The notes under the pieces were generated by a model. That model ran no database searches. It was not told where the DNA came from and saw only the letters and a program-made list of their open reading frames with translations. Below are positions 18,363 through 27,189 of a DNA stretch of 64,000 nucleotides, piece after piece (position 1 is the first letter of the stretch; each line of letters starts with the position of its first letter). Origin of the DNA: Gammaproteobacteria bacterium. Its GTDB lineage: Bacteria > Pseudomonadota > Gammaproteobacteria > Steroidobacterales > Steroidobacteraceae. A program made the translations under genes and the position numbers. The stretch lies in contig JANXZG010000135.1 of the NCBI GenBank assembly GCA_025355645.1, positions 41,554 through 105,553 on the forward strand, read 5' to 3'.

Positions 18363-18938
18363 CTACTGCAACAACGCCTGGGCCAGCGCATCGGCCTTGG
18401 ACTGCACAATATCCGCCGTCTGCACTGCTTCAGGCAGGTTGCCCGCCGCATACGCAGCCTGCGCCTTTGACCACAGCGAGACCGCCTCGCGCACGGCACT
18501 GCGTACGGCGGCCGGGTCCATGCCAGCCGCGGCGCGGTGATTGGCGGGCGCACCGAGGAAATCCAGCCGACGCTCAATCGCCGAGAATTCATCCGGCAGC
18601 TTCTGCGCGCGCTGCGCCCAGACAGCGGTTAGTTGCCGCGAGATTTGCGCTTTTCGTGCCACGGCCGCCTGACCGAGCTTGTGAGCCGCGGCAAGCACGG
18701 CAGGACCCGCGGCGATGACGGCACCGTAGTCCTCGTGATCATAGCGGGCCTGCAGCGCCGCGATCTGCCGTTGCACCTCGGCATACTGCTCAGGCATCGA
18801 AGCGCTCGCGTCGGCAGATACTTCGGCCATCGTGACCGTGACGTCGCTCAGCATTCTTTGCGCGGGCTCGAGCTGGCTGGTACAGGCCAAGGCGATCGAT
18901 ATGGAGAGCAGCACAAGGATGTGACGCAGTTGGCGCAT
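18363..18938 (-). CDS. Putative lipoprotein, helical, unknown function
   Basis: About 191 residues. The N-terminus MRQLRHILVLLSISIALAC looks like a signal peptide ending in a cysteine, although the -3 residue is alanine rather than leucine, so lipidation is probable, not certain. The rest is Ala/Gln-rich and predicted helical (QYAEVQRQIAALQARY and AQAAYAAGNLPEAVQTAD), reminiscent of TPR-like or coiled-coil lipoproteins. I do not recognise a family. It is the last gene of a three-gene minus-strand operon behind a tandem ABC ATPase and a TPR membrane protein, with an 11-base gap to the TPR gene. Confidence 0.75.
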   Translation of the reverse strand: MRQLRHILVLLSISIALACTSQLEPAQRMLSDVTVTMAEVSADASASMPEQYAEVQRQIAALQARYDHEDYGAVIAAGPAVLAAAHKLGQAAVARKAQISRQLTAVWAQRAQKLPDEFSAIERRLDFLGAPANHRAAAGMDPAAVRSAVREAVSLWSKAQAAYAAGNLPEAVQTADIVQSKADALAQALLQ

Positions 18939-18949
18939 GAGCTGAATCT

Positions 18950-19684
18950 TTAACCGAGCTCCCGCTCGGCAAGCCGCAGCCACTCAGCTTGCGCCCTGCG
19001 GTAGTGCGGCGGCGCGACCTTGGCGGCCTGCAGCAGGTCATGAAGCAGGCTTTGCGCTTCCTGCGACTTGCCTATCTGCTTCAGCAGTTGCGCGTAGCGC
19101 AGGCGCGCCTCGGCACCGGGGTAGCCCGGCGCGATGGCGGCATACTCTTTTTGCGCCTCGGCCAGATCGCCGGCCGCCTGCAGGCAGCGCGCGTAAAGCA
19201 GGCCCACCTCCGGTGACTCAAGCCCCGTGTTATGCCGGCGCAGCCGCGCCAGCGCGTCACGCGCTTGACTGAACTGCCCGGCCGCGAACTGCGCGCGGGC
19301 GAGTCCCAGCAGCAGGGTCGGGTCGTGCTCGAACACCCCGCGCAATCCCTGAGTGCAGACCTCGATCGCGCGCTCAAACTCGCCGCGCTGGAACAGCTGG
19401 TCGGCCAGGCGCCGCCGGGCATCGACATTGCCCGAGACTTCGACCGCCGCGCTCGCCTCACGCAGTTCCTTGTCGGGGTCCAGCAGGCGTTGCATGCGCG
19501 AGGATGCGCGACGCGCGCCGCGGCTGCGAAACAGGTCCGGCAGCAACTCGACCACGATATAAGCGAGCGGCCCGGCCGCCGGCAACAGTCCGATGGCCCA
19601 GATCCACATCGTGTTGCGCCCGGTACGGATGACGTGAACGATCAGCAGCGCCTGTACCAGCAAATGCAGCAAAAAAAATATCAA
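18950..19684 (-). CDS. Membrane-anchored TPR protein with PLDc_N-like N-terminus
   Basis: 244 residues. Two N-terminal membrane segments (MIFFLLHLLVQALLIVHVI and MWIWAIGLLPAAGPLAYIVV) resemble the short two-helix module found at the N-terminus of cardiolipin synthase-like proteins. A soluble part of several TPR-like repeats follows (RRLADQLFQRGEFERAIEVC, LLLGLARAQFAAGQFSQARD, LLYARCLQAAGDLAEAQKEY). The start is TTG at 19684 with AGGAG six bases before it. It overlaps the ABC ATPase stop (TTGA), so the two are translationally coupled. The protein is probably a scaffold at the inner membrane; no enzymatic motif is seen. Confidence 0.8.
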   Translation of the reverse strand: MIFFLLHLLVQALLIVHVIRTGRNTMWIWAIGLLPAAGPLAYIVVELLPDLFRSRGARRASSRMQRLLDPDKELREASAAVEVSGNVDARRRLADQLFQRGEFERAIEVCTQGLRGVFEHDPTLLLGLARAQFAAGQFSQARDALARLRRHNTGLESPEVGLLYARCLQAAGDLAEAQKEYAAIAPGYPGAEARLRYAQLLKQIGKSQEAQSLLHDLLQAAKVAPPHYRRAQAEWLRLAERELG

Positions 19685-21132
19685 CTCAGTCTCCTACTGG
19701 CAGCGCCCGCGACCATCGCCCTGCGCCGCGATAAACGCAAAACTCCGGTGATGCCGTGTGGCAGGTCCTCCGGATGGTGCACGGCCATCACGACTGCCGT
19801 TCGTTTTTTCATCAGCCGCTCGAGCAGGCGCCGGATGATAGCGCGCTGCATTAAATCGAGCCCGGTCAGCGGCTCATCGAGCAGCAGGATACGCGGGTTT
19901 GCCGCGAGTGCGCGCGCGAGCAGCGCACGGCGCATCTGGCCGTAGGATAATTCGCGCGGGCGCATCGCTGCCTGCCCGGACAGTTCGAAAAATTTTAGCA
20001 AGCGCAGCGCGCACGCTCGGTCGGCGCGAGAGACGGGCTCGGAGAGCCCGATGCTCGCATGGCGACCGCTGGCGATGAGCTCCGCTACGGTCACATCGAC
20101 CCGGTACTCCGCCTGCAGTTCCGGCGAGACGTATCCGACGCGCATCTTCCAGGCGTCGATTGGCGTCCCAGGCGGGAACCCTGCGCGCTCAATTCGCCCG
20201 CCGAGCGCCGGTGACAGGTCTCCGTACAGCATTTTGAGAAAACTCGATTTACCGGCACCATTGGCGCCGGTAATTGCCCAGTGCTCGCCGATGCGCAGCT
20301 GCCAATTCACGCCAAGCAGCACCGGCCGGTAGTCCACGTACAGGTCCACATCGATCAATCGCAGCAAGGGCCGGCCGGGCGCGCGGGGTTGGGCACGCGC
20401 ACCGCGGCTGCGCCTTGGATCCCGGGCCGCAAGCGCAGCGCGGCGCAGTGGCGCAACGCGCGCGATGCGCCCATCGTCAAGCTCGATCAGTCGAGTCGTG
20501 CCGCGGGGCACGTCCATGGCCCGGTGTGCTGCCACGACCCACGATTGCCCACGCCGCAGCGCCACTGCGAGCAGCCGGTCGATACTGCGCCGATACTTCG
20601 CATCCAGACCATTGTAAAGTTCGTCCAGAAGAAGCCAATCCGGACGCTGGATCAATGCGCGGGCAAGCAGCGCAAGGCGTTTTTCTCCGTTTGAAAGGCT
20701 CAGGTACCGGCGCGCCGCAAGGCCGGTCATTTGACAGGCACGCAGCATCGCGGCAACCTTCTTTGCAGCGCGAGCGTCGACGGGTTTCAGCAGCAGGTCC
20801 GTCTGCTGCAGTCCGCTCGCCAGAAGCTCCGAGACATTCAGATCCCATGCGTAGCGCGAGTATTTATCCTGTGCTTCCGCACCGAGGTAAACGACCCGCG
20901 ATCGGGCCTCCTGGCGGTCCAACTGACGCCGGCCGCGGCGGTAAGTCTGCGCTCCATAGCCGGTGGGTGTCGGCCATACATGGGTCGCCAGCAGTTTTAG
21001 CAACTGTGTCTTGCCCGCGCCGTTGGCGCCGGTAAGCGCCCAGCGCTCCCCAGGCAACAGGCGCCAGGTAATATCGCGGAGCGCCCACCGACTGGCGCGC
21101 CTGACGCTTACCTCGCATAAGTTAATTTGCAT
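19681..21132 (-). CDS. Tandem ABC ATPase, ModF-like
   Basis: About 483 residues with two complete ATP-binding cassettes. Walker A motifs are GANGAGKTQLLKLL and GANGAGKSSFLKML. Signature-like motifs are LSNGEKRLALLARAL and LSYGQMRRALLARAL. Walker B motifs are LLLDELYNGLD and LLLDEPLTGLD, and the second half has VHHPEDLPHGI, a ModF-type H-loop. ModF/PhrA proteins are cytoplasmic and lack membrane domains; their role is uncertain, so no symbol is assigned. I prefer the ATG at 21132; two more in-frame ATGs lie within 10 codons upstream. It heads an operon with the TPR protein and lipoprotein. Confidence 0.85.
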   Translation of the reverse strand: MQINLCEVSVRRASRWALRDITWRLLPGERWALTGANGAGKTQLLKLLATHVWPTPTGYGAQTYRRGRRQLDRQEARSRVVYLGAEAQDKYSRYAWDLNVSELLASGLQQTDLLLKPVDARAAKKVAAMLRACQMTGLAARRYLSLSNGEKRLALLARALIQRPDWLLLDELYNGLDAKYRRSIDRLLAVALRRGQSWVVAAHRAMDVPRGTTRLIELDDGRIARVAPLRRAALAARDPRRSRGARAQPRAPGRPLLRLIDVDLYVDYRPVLLGVNWQLRIGEHWAITGANGAGKSSFLKMLYGDLSPALGGRIERAGFPPGTPIDAWKMRVGYVSPELQAEYRVDVTVAELIASGRHASIGLSEPVSRADRACALRLLKFFELSGQAAMRPRELSYGQMRRALLARALAANPRILLLDEPLTGLDLMQRAIIRRLLERLMKKRTAVVMAVHHPEDLPHGITGVLRLSRRRAMVAGAASRRLS

Positions 21133-21213
21133 GCGGCCGCTTAATTTCATCTGGCGCAAGGATAATCGATACGCTGTTTGCGATGCGCGCCATAGCGGTT
21201 ACACTGTTGCTCC

Positions 21214-21726
21214 ATGGCACACACTTGGTCATGGGAGAAGATGGCCCGATGCGACGGCGAGCAGCGGCAGAGATTTCTGGCCGAGTCCTTGTCCGTACTA
21301 CTCGCCGACCTGCTGCGCTCAGTGCTGGCCGATGCGAGCCCCGCACTTCCCGCCGAAGAATCCATCGTCGAACGATACCGCGAACTGACCGAGTCGCTCG
21401 CTGATGTCCAGGCGCGGCGCCACGTCGACCTTGGGATCACTCGCACGGGACTTGCCAAACGTTGTGTCACCTGGCTTAAAATGCTGCTAAGCACACCGCC
21501 GAATGTCGGGGCCAGCCCGGGACTGCGTGAATTTGTCGACGCGCTGAACCTGTTTCCTGCCCTTTTTGACAGCGAACCCTCGGCGCGCTCGCGGCGCGCT
21601 CGCCTTACCTGGCTGCTTACGCATGACCGCCGCCTTGATGCCAGTACCCGCGAAGCCGCAATAGCATTGATCGAGGCCTGCGATCACCTGGGCGTTTTAC
21701 TCTGGCCGGATGCTGAAACGGCTTAA
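21214..21726 (+). CDS. Hypothetical protein
   Basis: 170 residues, soluble, no signal peptide. Charged and helical (RQRFLAESLSVLLADLLRSV, IVERYRELTESLADVQARRH), with a C-terminal half FPALFDSEPSARSRRARLTWLL. I recognise no domain. The start may be the ATG at 21214 or the one nine codons in. It lies between the divergent ABC operon and the desaturase gene 38 bases downstream, so it may be co-transcribed with the desaturase. Coding is likely because the frame fills the gap and base composition matches neighbours. Confidence 0.65.
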   Translation: MAHTWSWEKMARCDGEQRQRFLAESLSVLLADLLRSVLADASPALPAEESIVERYRELTESLADVQARRHVDLGITRTGLAKRCVTWLKMLLSTPPNVGASPGLREFVDALNLFPALFDSEPSARSRRARLTWLLTHDRRLDASTREAAIALIEACDHLGVLLWPDAETA

Positions 21727-21764
21727 TTGGTCGACGCAGGCCCCGTAAGGGGTATAATTGGGCT

Positions 21765-22868
21765 ATGCAGACATCGCCTACTCCGGAAATACCGGTCGCC
21801 AAACCCGCGCGACGCATGTTCACCAAACTGCTGCAGCCATTCGCGGCCGACCGGGCAGTCATCGCGCCCGTAGTCTGGTTCGTCCTCGACTGGCTGGTTC
21901 TCGGCATCGCGATTGCCAGCCTGCTGTTCGTCGAGTCGATGTGGATCAAGGTGTTCTCATCGCTGATCGCCGCGTTATGGATCGCGCGCCTGTTCGTGAT
22001 CGGGCACGACGCCTGCCATGGCTCCTACACGCCGAACAAGAAGCTTAACAAATGGATCGGGCGGATCGCGTTCCTGCCGTCGCTGACGCCGTTCAGTCTG
22101 TGGGACATCGGCCATAACCTCGCACACCATGGCTTCACGAACCTGAAGGGCCGCGATTACGTCTGGACGCCCTACTCGCCTGCCGAATGGGCCGCGCTAC
22201 GCTGGCCGCGGCGTCTGATGGAGAGAATTTACCGCAGCGGTGTCGGCCAGGGCGTCTACTACATGGTCGAGATGTGGTGGAAAAAACTATTCTTCCCGAG
22301 CAGCAAGCATGTAGGCACGCGGCGCACGAGCTACACCTGGGACAGCCTGCTGGTCGCAAGCTTCGCGGTGCTGTGGATCGGCGGTCTGGTCGCATGGGGC
22401 ATTCATAGCCACCGCTCGATTCCGTCGCTGCTGTTCTTCGCCTTTGTTGTGCCGTTTTTCTGCTGGAACTGCCTGATGGGCTTCGTTGTGTATGTGCAGC
22501 ACACGCATCCGCGCGTCGCCTGGTATGAGCGCCGCGATGAGTGGACAGCGAATGCGGGCTATGCGACCACAACGGTACACGTCAAGCTGATGAAGCCCTT
22601 TGATGGCCTCATCCACTACATCCTGGAGCACGGGGCCCATCACGTGAACATGGGTATTCCGCTATACCGGCTGAAGAGCGCACAGGCGCGCCTCGCCGCA
22701 ACGCTCGATGAGCGCCTGAACTCGGAAATCTTCACCTGGCGCTACTACTGGAACACGGTCAGGCGCTGCAAGCTGTACGATTTCGCCCATCACGTATGGA
22801 CGGATTTCGATGGACATATCACCTCCGAACCGCTGATCAACCAGCGCTCGCTGCCCGTGTCCAACTAG
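21765..22868 (+). CDS. Fatty acid desaturase
   Basis: Membrane-bound di-iron desaturase of 367 residues. The three histidine boxes are visible: GHDACHGS (about residue 92), HNLAHHGF (about residue 128) and EHGAHHVN (about residue 286). Hydrophobic segments flank them (WFVLDWLVLGIAIASLLF, LLVASFAVLWIGGLVAW, LLFFAFVVPFFCWNCLM). The family inserts double bonds into acyl chains of lipids at the inner membrane, taking electrons from ferredoxin or cytochrome b5. The position specificity cannot be read off. Its stop overlaps the convergent TonB receptor stop by four bases. Confidence 0.92.
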   Translation: MQTSPTPEIPVAKPARRMFTKLLQPFAADRAVIAPVVWFVLDWLVLGIAIASLLFVESMWIKVFSSLIAALWIARLFVIGHDACHGSYTPNKKLNKWIGRIAFLPSLTPFSLWDIGHNLAHHGFTNLKGRDYVWTPYSPAEWAALRWPRRLMERIYRSGVGQGVYYMVEMWWKKLFFPSSKHVGTRRTSYTWDSLLVASFAVLWIGGLVAWGIHSHRSIPSLLFFAFVVPFFCWNCLMGFVVYVQHTHPRVAWYERRDEWTANAGYATTTVHVKLMKPFDGLIHYILEHGAHHVNMGIPLYRLKSAQARLAATLDERLNSEIFTWRYYWNTVRRCKLYDFAHHVWTDFDGHITSEPLINQRSLPVSN

Positions 22869-24829
22869 AAGCTCGCGCGCACCCCGACAAACCCTTCGCG
22901 TCCCGCCGTGCCGTACTGGTAGGCCATCTCATAGCGCTTGGCCGTCGCATTATCAATACGCCCGAACAGCTCCAGCCGGTCGCTGACTTGGCACGAGAGG
23001 CGCAGGTCCGTCAACACATAGCCGCCGAGCGGATGCGTATTGGCCACGTCGTCGAACGTGCGTCCAACATAGCGCGCCGCGAGCGTGCCGCTCCATCGCG
23101 GTGACCATCGATAATTGACCGACGCATTCGCGGCATCATGCGGGCGGCGCACAAGCTCCTTGCCGAGGTTCGGCGAGCCCGGCGAACGGTTTTCCGTGTT
23201 CGTCAGCGTGTAATTACCTGTGATCGTGAGCGTGGCTTCGGGTCTATAGGTCGCCGCCAGCTCCACGCCGCGCGAGGTCGCCTCATCAATGTTCGCGTAA
23301 TAGCCGCCGAAGACTGCGGCCACGCACTGCGGCGATCCGCCCATGAAGACTGGGCATTCGAAGAAATCGATCAGGTCATGGCTGTCGCGGTGAAAGTACG
23401 TGGCCGCGAGCACAAGCTGCCCCTCAAGTGCATGCTGTTCGATGCCGGCATCCCAGCTCGTGGCCGCTTCCGAGCGCAGCTCGGTATTGCCAACGCCATT
23501 CGCGCTATATAGTTGGTAGAGCGATGGCGCCTTGAATCCCTGCCCAAAACTTGCGCGCAGGATGGTCTGGCTTTCCGGCAAGGCCCACGCTGCCGCGAGT
23601 TGGCCGGTCGAATGGCTGCCAAACTGGCTGTGCCTGTCATAGCGTTCGCCGGCTGTCACCGTTAGCCCCTGAATAATTTCCCCCTGCAACTGCGCGTAGC
23701 CGCTATTGATCGTGACTTGGTTCTCGAGTTCCGAGGGCCCGAAGTCGAATGCGGGCGTATCGGTGCTGATCGTCGACACCTCATGCTGCAGGCCGAACAC
23801 CGCGTGCCAGCCCCGATTGATGTACCAGGTTCCCTGGTATTCCTCGCGGTTGTTGTGGCCGATGCCATAGAAGGTCTCGAGGTCTGCATTGGCGTAAAAG
23901 GCCGCGGGGTACCTGGGGCCCGGGTCAAATTCTCGCTGCTCGGAATTCGTGTACTGAACGGCAATGCGGTTGGTGAAGCTGTGGTCCGGCGTCGCGATGA
24001 TGAGGCCCGCGTAGCCAACGAACTGCGATTTCTTCGAGTATTCGTTGTCGTCGCCGAACGTTCCATTCGGCGTATCGAAGCCGTCGGTATCAACGCGGCT
24101 CTGCGAGTAATACGCGCGCGCATCGAGTTGCACTTCGGGCGTGAAGTCATAGCGCAGGCGCGCAGTTCCGCCGCCGATCTGGCTGGCATCGGCGCGCGCG
24201 CCGCCATAGACCGGGTCGAACGCCGGAAAGCCGCTTGCGCCGTAGCCATTTGCGCTCAGTTGCCACAACAGCGCATCGCCTTTGCCGCCGATACTGCCCG
24301 TGACGTACCCGGTGTTATGCGAGCCGGCCTCCGCCGTAAATCCGCCGCCGAATGACCCGCCGGGCTCTGCGCTGATGATACTGATCACGCCGCCCATGGC
24401 CTGGCTGCCGTACAGAGTGGACTGCGCGCCGCGCAGGATCTCGATCTTGCCGAGGCCAGCGCTCAGCAGGTTGTCGAAAAAATATCCGCCCGCGGTGGAC
24501 CACGGGTCCGTCAGCTGCACGCCGTCGATCAGCACCACGGTCTCATCGCTGGCCGCGCCGCGGATGAAGACCGATGTCAGCTGCCCTACGCCGCCGTTGC
24601 GCGCGAAATTGACCCCCGGTGTTGTCGCCAGCAGGTCGGCAACGGCGCTCGCCTGGCTTTCCTTGATCGCGGCCGCATCGATGACGGTGACCGAGTTGCC
24701 GATGCGGGAAATGGGTGTTGGGGCGCGCGTTGCGACAATGACGATTTCATCGAGCGAGGCATCATCCGCCGGCGCCACGGCAGCGATGCATGCGCCGAGC
24801 ACGGCGCAAAGTATGCGAACAGGCATCAT
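22865..24829 (-). CDS. btuB: TonB-dependent outer membrane receptor, BtuB-like (cobalamin uptake)
   Basis: 654 residues. A signal peptide (MMPVRILCAVLGACIAAVAPA) precedes a TonB box-like DEIVIVATR. The plug domain has GVNFARNGGVGQLTSVFIRGA, VVLIDGVQLTDPW and IEILRGAQSTLYGSQAMGGV. A 22-strand-type barrel follows and ends in aromatic VGVRASF. BtuB is the best assignment because a cobalamin riboswitch lies in its leader; without that, the plug alone would not define the ligand. It imports corrinoids across the outer membrane using TonB-ExbBD. BtuCD genes are not in the window. Confidence 0.9.
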   Translation of the reverse strand: MMPVRILCAVLGACIAAVAPADDASLDEIVIVATRAPTPISRIGNSVTVIDAAAIKESQASAVADLLATTPGVNFARNGGVGQLTSVFIRGAASDETVVLIDGVQLTDPWSTAGGYFFDNLLSAGLGKIEILRGAQSTLYGSQAMGGVISIISAEPGGSFGGGFTAEAGSHNTGYVTGSIGGKGDALLWQLSANGYGASGFPAFDPVYGGARADASQIGGGTARLRYDFTPEVQLDARAYYSQSRVDTDGFDTPNGTFGDDNEYSKKSQFVGYAGLIIATPDHSFTNRIAVQYTNSEQREFDPGPRYPAAFYANADLETFYGIGHNNREEYQGTWYINRGWHAVFGLQHEVSTISTDTPAFDFGPSELENQVTINSGYAQLQGEIIQGLTVTAGERYDRHSQFGSHSTGQLAAAWALPESQTILRASFGQGFKAPSLYQLYSANGVGNTELRSEAATSWDAGIEQHALEGQLVLAATYFHRDSHDLIDFFECPVFMGGSPQCVAAVFGGYYANIDEATSRGVELAATYRPEATLTITGNYTLTNTENRSPGSPNLGKELVRRPHDAANASVNYRWSPRWSGTLAARYVGRTFDDVANTHPLGGYVLTDLRLSCQVSDRLELFGRIDNATAKRYEMAYQYGTAGREGFVGVRASF

Positions 24830-24939
24830 GAATCTCCCGTAAAGCAGCCACAGACCAGTGCGAGGGCAGCGTCAACGCAGTCCTCTCGGTCGCCACTCGG
24901 GAAATCCGCTCGCTCAGCTCACCCCGGCTGGTCGATGGG

Positions 24940-25090
24940 CGACAACGGCAAGCAGGTCTCCTGGCTCGCGGCTTGATGTCCCTTACCTCACCTTCCCGGA
25001 TCCGCTGATCCAGTGGCATTTGAGGCAGAGCGCACCGCTTACAGTTGCGGGGGCAGCCCGGGCTTCTAACCCGAGTTCCCTTTCAATCCC
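24940..25090 (-). ncRNA. Cobalamin riboswitch
   Basis: On the minus strand the leader contains, in order, AAAGGGAACTCGGGTTAGAA, CCCGGGCTGCCCCCGCAACT with GTAAGCGG, a CCACTGG block, GGGAAGGTGAGGTAAGGGA and the B12 box AGCCAGGAGACCTGCT (24951-24966). The order and spacing match the AdoCbl class. About 110 bases separate it from the btuB ATG, leaving room for an expression platform. Confidence 0.94.
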
Positions 25091-25130
25091 CTAAAACGGG
25101 GAACTTGTCGTGCGGGATAAAGATGCGCCG

Positions 25131-25166
25131 AAAAAAAATCCGCGTCAAGGCGCGCAAAGCGACGCG
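25131..25166 (-). terminator. Rho-independent terminator after fghA
   Basis: Three bases beyond the fghA stop, CGCGTC/GACGCG (25141-25146 and 25161-25166) form a stem. On the minus strand it is followed by GATTTTTTTT. It separates frmA-fghA from the cobalamin riboswitch and btuB. Confidence 0.7.
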
Positions 25167-25168
25167 AA

Positions 25169-26011
25169 CTATTGTAATTGCGCCGCGTGATGGCGCAGGT
25201 GCTCGGCGATGAACGTCTGGATGAAGTAATAGCCGTGATCGTAGCCCGGTTGCATGCGCAGGTTCAGTGATTGCCCAGAGCCCCTCGCAGCCGCAACAAA
25301 TTTTTCTGGCAGCAATTGCTCCGCAAGCCATTTGTCCTCGGTTCCCTGGTCAATCAGGATCGTTCCAGGAAAGGTTTTCCGCGCAACCAGCTCTGTCGCA
25401 TCATAGGCGCGCCAGGATTCGCGATCAGCTCCCAGGTAATTGCCAAAGGCCTTCTGTCCCCATGGACATTGCATCGGCGCGGCGATCGGCGCAAATGCCG
25501 ACACTGAGCGGTACCGGTCCGGATTTCGCAGCGCGCAGACCAGCGCGCCGTGCCCGCCCATCGAGTGACCGAAGATGCCGCGGCTGGCAGCTAGGGCCGG
25601 CAGGTTCGCTTCGATCAGCGCCGGGAGCTCACGCGTGACGTAGCTGTACATACGATAATGCGCAGCCCACGGCGACTGCGTGGCATCGACGTAGAACCCA
25701 GCCGAATAGCCGAAGTCCCAGCTGTCTGCATCCCCGGGGATGCGCGGCACGCGCGGACTCGTGTCGGGGGAGACCAGCATGAGCCCGAGCGCAGCCGCGA
25801 CCTGTTGCGCATGGGATTTTAGGGGAAAGTTCTCGTCGGTGCAGGTCAATCCGGCGAGAAAGTAAAGCGCCGGGACTTTGCGCTCGCGCGCCCGCGGCGG
25901 AAAATAAACGGAGAACTTCATCGGGCCTGCCGTCTCAGTGGAGTCATGCTGGTAGAAGCGCTGAACACCGCCGTAGCAGCCGTGTTCGGAAATGATTTCC
26001 GGTGCGCCCAT
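25169..26011 (-). CDS. fghA: S-formylglutathione hydrolase
   Basis: Esterase D-type serine hydrolase of 280 residues that cleaves S-formylglutathione to formate and glutathione. The nucleophile lies in GIFGHSMGGHGAL (about residue 147). The acid and base are in LIDQGTEDKWL and GYDHGYYFIQTF. LYFLAGLTCTDENF near residue 50 is diagnostic. The ATG at 26009-26011 overlaps the frmA TGA by one base (TGATG), so translation is coupled. A TTG one codon earlier is also open. A hairpin terminator follows directly. Confidence 0.95.
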   Translation of the reverse strand: MGAPEIISEHGCYGGVQRFYQHDSTETAGPMKFSVYFPPRARERKVPALYFLAGLTCTDENFPLKSHAQQVAAALGLMLVSPDTSPRVPRIPGDADSWDFGYSAGFYVDATQSPWAAHYRMYSYVTRELPALIEANLPALAASRGIFGHSMGGHGALVCALRNPDRYRSVSAFAPIAAPMQCPWGQKAFGNYLGADRESWRAYDATELVARKTFPGTILIDQGTEDKWLAEQLLPEKFVAAARGSGQSLNLRMQPGYDHGYYFIQTFIAEHLRHHAAQLQ

Positions 26012-27120
26012 CAATACACCACGACGCTGCGGATTGATTCGCCGCTGTGCATGAGCTCAAAGGCACGGTTGATGTCCTTCAGCGGCATCTGGTGCGTGAT
26101 CAGGTCGTCGATGTTGATCTTGCCATCCATGTACCAGTCGACGATCCTGGGCACGTCGGTGCGCCCGCGTGCCCCGCCGAAGGCGGTGCCTTTCCAGATG
26201 CGCCCGGTGACAAGCTGGAACGGGCGCGTGCTGATCTCCTTACCGGCCCCGGCAACCCCGATGATCACCGAGACGCCCCAGCCGCGGTGGGTGCACTCGA
26301 GTGCCTGGCGCATCAGCTCGGTGCTGCCCACGCACTCGAAGCTGTAGTCAGCGCCACCATCGGTCAATGCGACCAGATGCGCCACGAGATCGGCGCCGAC
26401 CTCCTGCGGATTGACGAAGTGCGTCATGCCGAACTTTTCCGCCAGAGGCTTGCGCGCCGGATTCAGGTCGACGCCTATGATCTTATTGGCGCCGACCATG
26501 CGCGCGCCCTGCACGACATTGAGGCCGATGCCGCCCAAGCCGAACACAACCACGTTTGCGCCGGCCTCGACCTTTGCGGTGTTAATGACGGCACCAATGC
26601 CAGTCGTGACGCCGCAGCCGATATAGCAAACTTTGTCGAAGGGCGCGTCCTGACGGATCTTCGCGATCGCGATTTCCGGCAGCACCGTGAAGTTCGAGAA
26701 GGTCGAGCAACCCATGTAGTGATGCACGAGATCCTTGCCGATCGAGAACCGGCTGGTGCCATCGGGCATCATCCCCTTACCCTGCGTCGCACGGATCGCG
26801 GTGCACAGGTTCGTCTTGCGCGATGTACAAGACTTACATTGCCGGCATTCGGGCGTGTATAGCGGGATCACATGATCGCCCTTGCGCACCGAGGTGACGC
26901 CAGGCCCCACGTCCACGACAATGCCCGCGCCCTCGTGGCCCAGGATTGCGGGGAAAAGGCCCTCGGGATCGGCGCCGGAACGGGTAAACTCGTCGGTGTG
27001 GCAGATGCCAGTTGCCTTGATCTCGACCAGGACTTCGCCCGCCTTGGGTCCGTCCAGATCGACGCTGACGATTTCCAGCGGTTTGCCAGCCGCGTAGGCG
27101 ACTGCAGCTTTGGTTTTCAT
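26011..27120 (-). CDS. frmA: S-(hydroxymethyl)glutathione dehydrogenase (class III alcohol dehydrogenase)
   Basis: Zinc-dependent, NAD-linked enzyme of 369 residues oxidising S-hydroxymethylglutathione, the adduct of formaldehyde with glutathione. Catalytic zinc ligands are in GICHTDEFTRSGADPEG and LGHEGAGIV; the structural zinc cysteines in CRQCKSCTSRKTNLC. The nucleotide-binding motif is VFGLGGIGLNVV. The C-terminus LMHSGESIRSVVVY is typical. It leads a two-gene operon with fghA and is divergent from yceH across 69 bases. It likely disposes of formaldehyde made by N-demethylation, including that from the sarcosine and dimethylglycine enzymes in this window. Confidence 0.96.
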   Translation of the reverse strand: MKTKAAVAYAAGKPLEIVSVDLDGPKAGEVLVEIKATGICHTDEFTRSGADPEGLFPAILGHEGAGIVVDVGPGVTSVRKGDHVIPLYTPECRQCKSCTSRKTNLCTAIRATQGKGMMPDGTSRFSIGKDLVHHYMGCSTFSNFTVLPEIAIAKIRQDAPFDKVCYIGCGVTTGIGAVINTAKVEAGANVVVFGLGGIGLNVVQGARMVGANKIIGVDLNPARKPLAEKFGMTHFVNPQEVGADLVAHLVALTDGGADYSFECVGSTELMRQALECTHRGWGVSVIIGVAGAGKEISTRPFQLVTGRIWKGTAFGGARGRTDVPRIVDWYMDGKINIDDLITHQMPLKDINRAFELMHSGESIRSVVVY

Positions 27121-27189
27121 AGCTTATGGTCCTAATTGGCGTCGAGAGCGATACCCTAGAACAACCGGCGGCGACTTGGAAGACGTAAC

